Source of the DNA: Oscillospiraceae bacterium | GTDB lineage: Bacteria; Bacillota_A; Clostridia; Oscillospirales; CAG-272 | Direction of reading: 5' to 3' | DNA: 10,245 nucleotides | Assembly (NCBI GenBank): GCA_015064195.1 | Contig: SVSO01000092.1 | Coordinates: 1 to 10,245, forward strand | Shown here: piece by piece, positions 6,663 to 10,245 of the stretch | Layout of the letters: every line of letters starts with the position of its first letter | How positions within the stretch are numbered: the first letter of the stretch is position 1 | Made by a program: the position numbers and the translations under genes | Notes under the pieces: generated by a model | What the model was told of the DNA's origin: nothing | Seen by the model: only the letters and a program-made list of their open reading frames with translations | Database searches by the model: none

Positions 6663-6671
6663 TCACCCCTT
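6663..6671 (-). promoter_or_regulatory. Ribosome binding site deciding the AraC-family start
   Basis: AAGGGGTGA on the minus strand resembles the anti-SD complement AAGGAGGTGA. Its last base is 5 nt from the GTG at 6657, whereas it overlaps the GTG at 6666 and cannot serve that codon. Confidence 0.65.
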
Positions 6672-6678
6672 TTTGCTA

Positions 6679-6707
6679 TTGATTCGGGTTATATTGTGTG
6701 CTATACT
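6679..6707 (+). promoter_or_regulatory. Sigma-A promoter for the solute-binding lipoprotein gene
   Basis: TTGATT (6679-6684), a 17-bp spacer and TATACT (6702-6707), with a TGC extended -10 directly upstream of the -10 box. The predicted transcript starts near 6714, about 43 nt before the ATG at 6757; AAGGAG lies at 6743-6748. Confidence 0.82.
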
Positions 6708-6718
6708 AATTATAGCAC
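6698..6718. repeat. Perfect inverted repeat spanning both divergent -10 boxes
   Basis: Arms GTGCTATA (6698-6705) and TATAGCAC (6711-6718) are exact reverse complements around a 5-base centre, CTAAT. Part of the symmetry follows from the two mirrored extended -10 elements; the flanking GTGC/GCAC continues it and could be an operator. Confidence 0.8.
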
Positions 6719-6737
6719 GATTTTCACAATAAATCAA
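6709..6737 (-). promoter_or_regulatory. Sigma-A promoter for the AraC-family gene
   Basis: On the minus strand TTGATT (6737-6732), a 17-bp spacer and TATAAT (6714-6709), also with a TGC extended -10. The predicted start is near 6702. It mirrors the opposing promoter around base 6708, so the two -10 boxes are separated by a single base pair and only one polymerase can open the region at a time. Confidence 0.82.
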
Positions 6738-6756
6738 GTAAAAAGGAGCGACTTTC

Positions 6757-8187
6757 ATGAAAAAACGCATTTTATCCCTTCTTCTGCTCTGTGCAATGCT
6801 GTCCGCCTGCGGTGAAGCGGCCGTGACCGATGACACCACCACCGCCGCCGATACCACCGAGCCTGCCGAAACCGAGCTTCGCCCGACGCTCCCCGATAAG
6901 ACCTTCGACGGCAGGACCTTCACCGTTTACACCCGCGATTCCGCCAATCACAACGGCGCATTCACCACGGAAACCGAGACGGGCGATGTGCTGAACGACG
7001 CCATCTTCCGCCGGATGCAGACCGTGTCGGAAACGCTGGACGTGACCTTCGAGGAAGTGAAAAAGACCGGTGATGGGGAAGGAAACGGCGCAAAGGATGC
7101 CATTCTCTCCGGCGACGATGCCTACCAGCTGCTCATCATCTTCTCCCGCTCGGCAATTCCCATGGCCGGCGAAGAATTGCTCATGGACTGGAACGATCTG
7201 CCCTATGTTGACTTCGATCAGCCGTGGTGGGTGGGCGCGAACCCGAAATCGCTGGCGGTGGGCAATAAAATTTTCGTCTCCATCGACAACCTGACCCACG
7301 ATGCTCTCGGCGCACCGGCCGGCATGATCTTCAACAAGGATCTGTTCGACCAGTACAATCTCACCTATCCCTATCAGATGGTCAAGGACGGCAAGTGGAC
7401 GATGGACCGCATGATCGAGCTTGCGACCCAGCTTTCCGCCGATCTCAACGGCGACTCCGAGCTGAAGCTGACCGACGACCAGTTCGGCGTGGCGGCGACG
7501 GAATGGACGTGTCCCCAGAACGTGTTCGTCACCACCGGTCAGACCATCGCCACGGTCAATGCAGACGGCCTGCTGGAGCTGACCCTCAACACACCGCGAA
7601 CCGTTGAAATGTACGAAAAATACTTCACTTTCGCCGAATCTGACTGCTACAGCATCACAAAGGGCGACGTGACCGATATGAACAACGCCGTCCGCGCCGG
7701 CCGTGTTGGATTTGCCGAAATGAGCGTTTACGCCATCTCCAACCTGCGCGACATCGACACGGAATTCGGCATCATCCCGCAGCCGAAATATGACGAATCC
7801 GTGGAGGGCTACCGCGTGAATGTGGGCGGTCACTGCAACTTCCTCGCCGTGCCGAAGACCGTCACCGACCCCGAATTCGTCTCCGCAGTCATCGAATCCA
7901 TCTGCTTCGAGAATCAGAAAACCGTCATCCCCGCCTTCCGCGAGCGCGTGCTGGAGGGCAAGGTGGTGCGCGACGAGGAGTCCATGGAGATGCTGGACAT
8001 CATCTTCGAGAGCCGCGTCTACGATCCCGGCCACCTCATTCTCCCCTGCTTCCCCGGCGGCGGCGAATTCGCCGACATCGGCAATAAGCTGGTCTACCGC
8101 CCCGACCATAACTTCTCATCCTACTATGCCGCAAACGAGAAAAAAGTGCAGTCGGCCGTTGACAAGATCAACGAGACCTTTGCCTGA
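6757..8187 (+). CDS. Extracellular solute-binding lipoprotein (probable carbohydrate ABC transporter substrate-binding protein)
   Basis: 476 aa. The N-terminus is a lipoprotein signal: MKKR, a leucine-rich core and the lipobox LSAC with the lipidated C18. An acidic, Thr-rich linker then tethers the binding domain to the outer face of the membrane. The mature part has family-1 solute-binding features: an opening TFTVYTRD strand (about 54-61), a conserved DLPYVDFDQPWWVGANPK segment around 147-164, the hinge region AGMIFNKDLFDQY, and KWTMDRMIELATQLSADLNG further on. Ligand is probably an oligosaccharide, judging from the AraC neighbour and the hydrolase-like gene downstream. Start and ribosome site are clear (AAGGAG, 8 bases before the ATG). 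No permease or ATPase gene adjoins it, so partner permeases must be encoded elsewhere or the protein acts as a sensor. Confidence 0.88.
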   Translation: MKKRILSLLLLCAMLSACGEAAVTDDTTTAADTTEPAETELRPTLPDKTFDGRTFTVYTRDSANHNGAFTTETETGDVLNDAIFRRMQTVSETLDVTFEEVKKTGDGEGNGAKDAILSGDDAYQLLIIFSRSAIPMAGEELLMDWNDLPYVDFDQPWWVGANPKSLAVGNKIFVSIDNLTHDALGAPAGMIFNKDLFDQYNLTYPYQMVKDGKWTMDRMIELATQLSADLNGDSELKLTDDQFGVAATEWTCPQNVFVTTGQTIATVNADGLLELTLNTPRTVEMYEKYFTFAESDCYSITKGDVTDMNNAVRAGRVGFAEMSVYAISNLRDIDTEFGIIPQPKYDESVEGYRVNVGGHCNFLAVPKTVTDPEFVSAVIESICFENQKTVIPAFRERVLEGKVVRDEESMEMLDIIFESRVYDPGHLILPCFPGGGEFADIGNKLVYRPDHNFSSYYAANEKKVQSAVDKINETFA

Positions 8188-8194
8188 TCGAACA

Positions 8195-8225
8195 ATCCCG
8201 CCGTCACCCGGCGGGATCTTTCTCT
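8195..8225 (+). terminator. Hairpin terminator after the solute-binding protein gene
   Basis: ATCCCGCCG (8195-8203) and CGGCGGGAT (8209-8217) form a perfect 9-bp stem with a TCACC loop, followed by CTTTCTCT. The U-tract is interrupted, so termination may be incomplete and allow some read-through into the next gene. Confidence 0.75.
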
Positions 8226-8249
8226 CAATAACGCCCGTTTTCGCATGAG

Positions 8250-8306
8250 TTTCGAGCGAAATCGCACTGGCATCATGCGGGAAATTGTGGTATAATGGTG
8301 ATACCA
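8250..8306. promoter_or_regulatory. Two operator-like inverted repeats flanking and overlapping the promoter
   Basis: TTTCG-AG-CGAAA (8250-8261) lies just upstream of the -35 box. TGGTAT (8288-8293) and ATACCA (8301-8306), separated by 7 bases, overlap the -10 box and the expected start point. Their positions suit an activator and a repressor site respectively, but short palindromes arise by chance and no regulator can be assigned. Confidence 0.35.
8267..8296 (+). promoter_or_regulatory. Promoter of the DUF6259-like gene
   Basis: A consensus TATAAT (8291-8296) with an extended TGG upstream; the best -35 is CTGGCA (8267-8272) at 18 bp. The predicted start is near 8303. GGAGG (8317-8321) lies 7 bases before the ATG at 8329. 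Confidence 0.75.
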
Positions 8307-8328
8307 ATCAACAATCGGAGGTTTAATC

Positions 8329-10245
8329 ATGTATCAGAAATCCTTTGGCAATCTCACCCTCACCGTGGACTTCGCCGCCGGATGCGTCACGTCCCTTCGC
8401 ATCGGCGAGCGCGAGCTTTGCTGTGACCGTCTGCCCATCTTCCGCGCCCGTCTGCGGGATCGGGGCGAGGCGGTGGTCATTGATGCATTCGCCGCAAAAA
8501 GTGTGGCTGTGACTGACAATTCCGCCGTTTACAGCGACTTCGATGCCGCGCCGGATGTGCGCGTCACCGTCACGCTGTCCGGCGAGAACCGTGCAGAATG
8601 GCGCATTTTTGTGGACAATCCCACGAAATTTGTGACCGAGTGGGTGGATTTTCCCACCCTGTCCCTGCCGAAGCTGGAGAAAAACGGCGGCATCGGAAAA
8701 ATTCTCTATCCCTATAACGAGGGCGCACTGGTTGACGATCTCGACCGCCGGCAGAGATCATGGTTCCCCTCCGTTGCGCCGGAATATCCCTCCCACGGCA
8801 GCTATCCCATGTTCCCCCACATGGTGCATTCCCAGTTCATGTGCTACCTCTTCGACGGCGCGGGCCTTTACGTGGGCGCACACGATGCAAAGCGCGCTCC
8901 CAAAGCCGTGGATTTCATGGCGGCGGACAACGGCATCGAGCTGCGCTTCCGCACCTTCGTGGGCGGCGGCAATGCGGCCTTCGACTTCGTGTGGCAGGCG
9001 TTCGAGGGCGAATGGCAGGACGGCGCGGAGATCTACCGGCAGTGGTTTGAGGAAAATCTGCCCGACAATGTGAAGAAGATCGCGGAAAATCCCGCCATCC
9101 CCGACTGGTATTCCGACACGCCGCTGGTCATTTCCTACCCCGTGCGCGGCGTTCACGACATGGACAAAATGGATCCCAACGCCCTGTTCCCCTACTGCAA
9201 TGCCCTCCCCCTCATCGACGAGATCGCCGAGCGCACCGGCTCGAAGATCCTCGTCCTGCTCATGCACTGGGAAGGCACCGCTCCGTGGGCACCGCCTTAC
9301 GTCTGGCCGCCCTACGGCGGGGAGAAGCCCTTCCTCGATTTCCTCGATGAGCTGCACAAAAAAGGCAATCTCCTCGGCGTGTACTGCTCCGGCTTCGGAT
9401 TTACGAGGCAGTCCAATCTGGTGGCGGAATACAATAATGAAGAAAAGATCGAGAAAAATGGCTATATGAAGGCGTTCTGCGCCGCGCCGGACGGCGAGGT
9501 GAAGATCTCCCGCATCTGCACCGGCCAGCGTTCCGGCTACGATATCTGCGTGGGCAGTGAGCTTGGCCGCGAGATCCTCAACGATGCCTACAAGCCCCTG
9601 TTTGAATCCCACATCGATTATGCTCAGATCCTCGACCAGAATCACGGCGGCGCACAGTATTTCTGCTACAGCGCCGATCATGGCCATCCCCCCGTCCCCG
9701 GCGATTGGATGACCGCCACCATGCGTACCCTCCTCGACGGCTGGAACGAAATGGCGGGCAAGACCCTGTTCGGCTGCGAATCCTCCGCCGCTGAGCCGTT
9801 TATCGGCAACCTGCTGTTCTCCGATAACCGCTTCGAGCTGAACTGGCACATCGGCGAGCCTGTGCCGCTGTATGCCTTCCTCTATCACGAATATCTGCGG
9901 GGCTTCCAGGGCAATCAGGTCTCCTGCGGCCTGACCAACGGCAAGGATTCCATGCGCGCACGGATGGCCTATTCCTTCGCCGCCGGCGACTGCATGACGC
10001 TGGTGCTCACCCCCACAGGCGAGCTGTTCACCAACTGGGGCAACCACGATTTCTCCATCCTCCCCGATAAGGAGCTGGCTCTCACCTTCGCGGCCAATAT
10101 GGAAACCTTCGGCCGCACCGTCAAGCCTTTTCTCACCCGCGGCCGCATGATAAAGCCGCTCCCCTACACCTGCGAAACGGTGGCGTTCCCCACCTTCTCC
10201 GGCTGTGATTACCACGCGCCGGCGGCTTATTCCACGGCGTGGGAA
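8329..10245 (+). CDS. DUF6259-type putative glycoside hydrolase, 3' end beyond window
   Basis: 639 codons are visible, open at the right edge. There is no signal peptide, so the protein is probably cytoplasmic. Residues 1 to about 230 look like a beta-sandwich; a predicted (beta/alpha)8 barrel follows with strand-end motifs typical of sugar hydrolases: LMHWEGTAPWAPP (311-323), GVYCSGFGFTRQ (350-361), ILDQNHGG (434-441), DHGHPPVPGDW (450-460) and GCESSAAEP (482-490). D436 and E484 are candidate catalytic acids by position, not by demonstrated homology. The overall pattern resembles DUF6259 proteins of gut Clostridia, thought to be glycoside hydrolases. It has its own promoter and follows the binding-protein gene on the same strand, so it probably degrades the imported sugar. 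Substrate is unknown; the family call rests on recalled motifs. Confidence 0.72.
   Translation, partial: MYQKSFGNLTLTVDFAAGCVTSLRIGERELCCDRLPIFRARLRDRGEAVVIDAFAAKSVAVTDNSAVYSDFDAAPDVRVTVTLSGENRAEWRIFVDNPTKFVTEWVDFPTLSLPKLEKNGGIGKILYPYNEGALVDDLDRRQRSWFPSVAPEYPSHGSYPMFPHMVHSQFMCYLFDGAGLYVGAHDAKRAPKAVDFMAADNGIELRFRTFVGGGNAAFDFVWQAFEGEWQDGAEIYRQWFEENLPDNVKKIAENPAIPDWYSDTPLVISYPVRGVHDMDKMDPNALFPYCNALPLIDEIAERTGSKILVLLMHWEGTAPWAPPYVWPPYGGEKPFLDFLDELHKKGNLLGVYCSGFGFTRQSNLVAEYNNEEKIEKNGYMKAFCAAPDGEVKISRICTGQRSGYDICVGSELGREILNDAYKPLFESHIDYAQILDQNHGGAQYFCYSADHGHPPVPGDWMTATMRTLLDGWNEMAGKTLFGCESSAAEPFIGNLLFSDNRFELNWHIGEPVPLYAFLYHEYLRGFQGNQVSCGLTNGKDSMRARMAYSFAAGDCMTLVLTPTGELFTNWGNHDFSILPDKELALTFAANMETFGRTVKPFLTRGRMIKPLPYTCETVAFPTFSGCDYHAPAAYSTAWE

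Noticed and set aside
6772..8109. A 445-codon open frame on the minus strand opposite the solute-binding protein gene
   Set aside because: It is antisense to a gene with a lipobox, promoter and ribosome site. Its translation is low-complexity in Gly, Val, His and Asp with no domain, as expected from the codon bias of the real gene.
8758..10215. A 485-codon open frame on the minus strand opposite the hydrolase-like gene
   Set aside because: Its composition is typical of an antisense shadow in GC-rich DNA; no ribosome site or recognisable domain.

Overview
The window looks like a chromosomal segment of a moderately GC-rich member of the Clostridia (Bacillota), probably a gut-type Oscillospiraceae/Ruminococcaceae relative. 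The clues are strong AAGGAG ribosome binding sites, a typical clostridial lipoprotein sugar-binding protein next to an AraC regulator, and the general style of the zinc-ribbon membrane proteins. The species cannot be named from the sequence alone.

Left part (1-5762, all minus strand): a tightly packed five-gene operon that reads as a bacterial ubiquitin-like conjugation system. In transcription order it encodes (i) a 917-aa membrane protein with an N-terminal RING-like treble clef, a RanBP2-type zinc finger, a coiled coil, one membrane span and eight external TPR-like repeats; (ii) a 352-aa zinc-ribbon/membrane/TPR-like protein; (iii) a 324-aa RING-like/double zinc-ribbon/membrane protein; (iv) a 91-aa YukD-type ubiquitin-like protein with a C-terminal tail; and (v) an E1-like ThiF/MoeB-fold adenylating enzyme that runs off the left edge. 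Gaps are 12, 15 and 12 bases, then a one-base TGATG overlap between Ubl and E1. The inferred logic is that the E1 activates the Ubl C-terminus, and the RING proteins act as membrane-anchored E3-like factors whose external domains sense something in the envelope. No E2 or JAB deubiquitinase is visible; they may lie beyond the left edge or be absent.

Middle (5763-6756): a strong rho-independent terminator insulates the operon from an upstream AraC-family regulator gene, also on the minus strand. The regulator diverges from a solute-binding lipoprotein gene across a 99-bp intergenic region (from the preferred regulator start). This region holds two near-mirror-image promoters (TTGATT-17-TATACT on plus, TTGATT-17-TATAAT on minus) whose -10 boxes sit one base apart inside a perfect palindrome.

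Right part (6757-10245, plus strand): an extracellular solute-binding lipoprotein, a hairpin terminator, then a promoter with an inverted repeat over its -10 box, driving a large cytoplasmic protein (639 codons visible, open at the right edge) that resembles DUF6259-type putative glycoside hydrolases. With the AraC regulator this forms a carbohydrate-sensing, uptake and breakdown locus, functionally separate from the ubiquitin-like operon.
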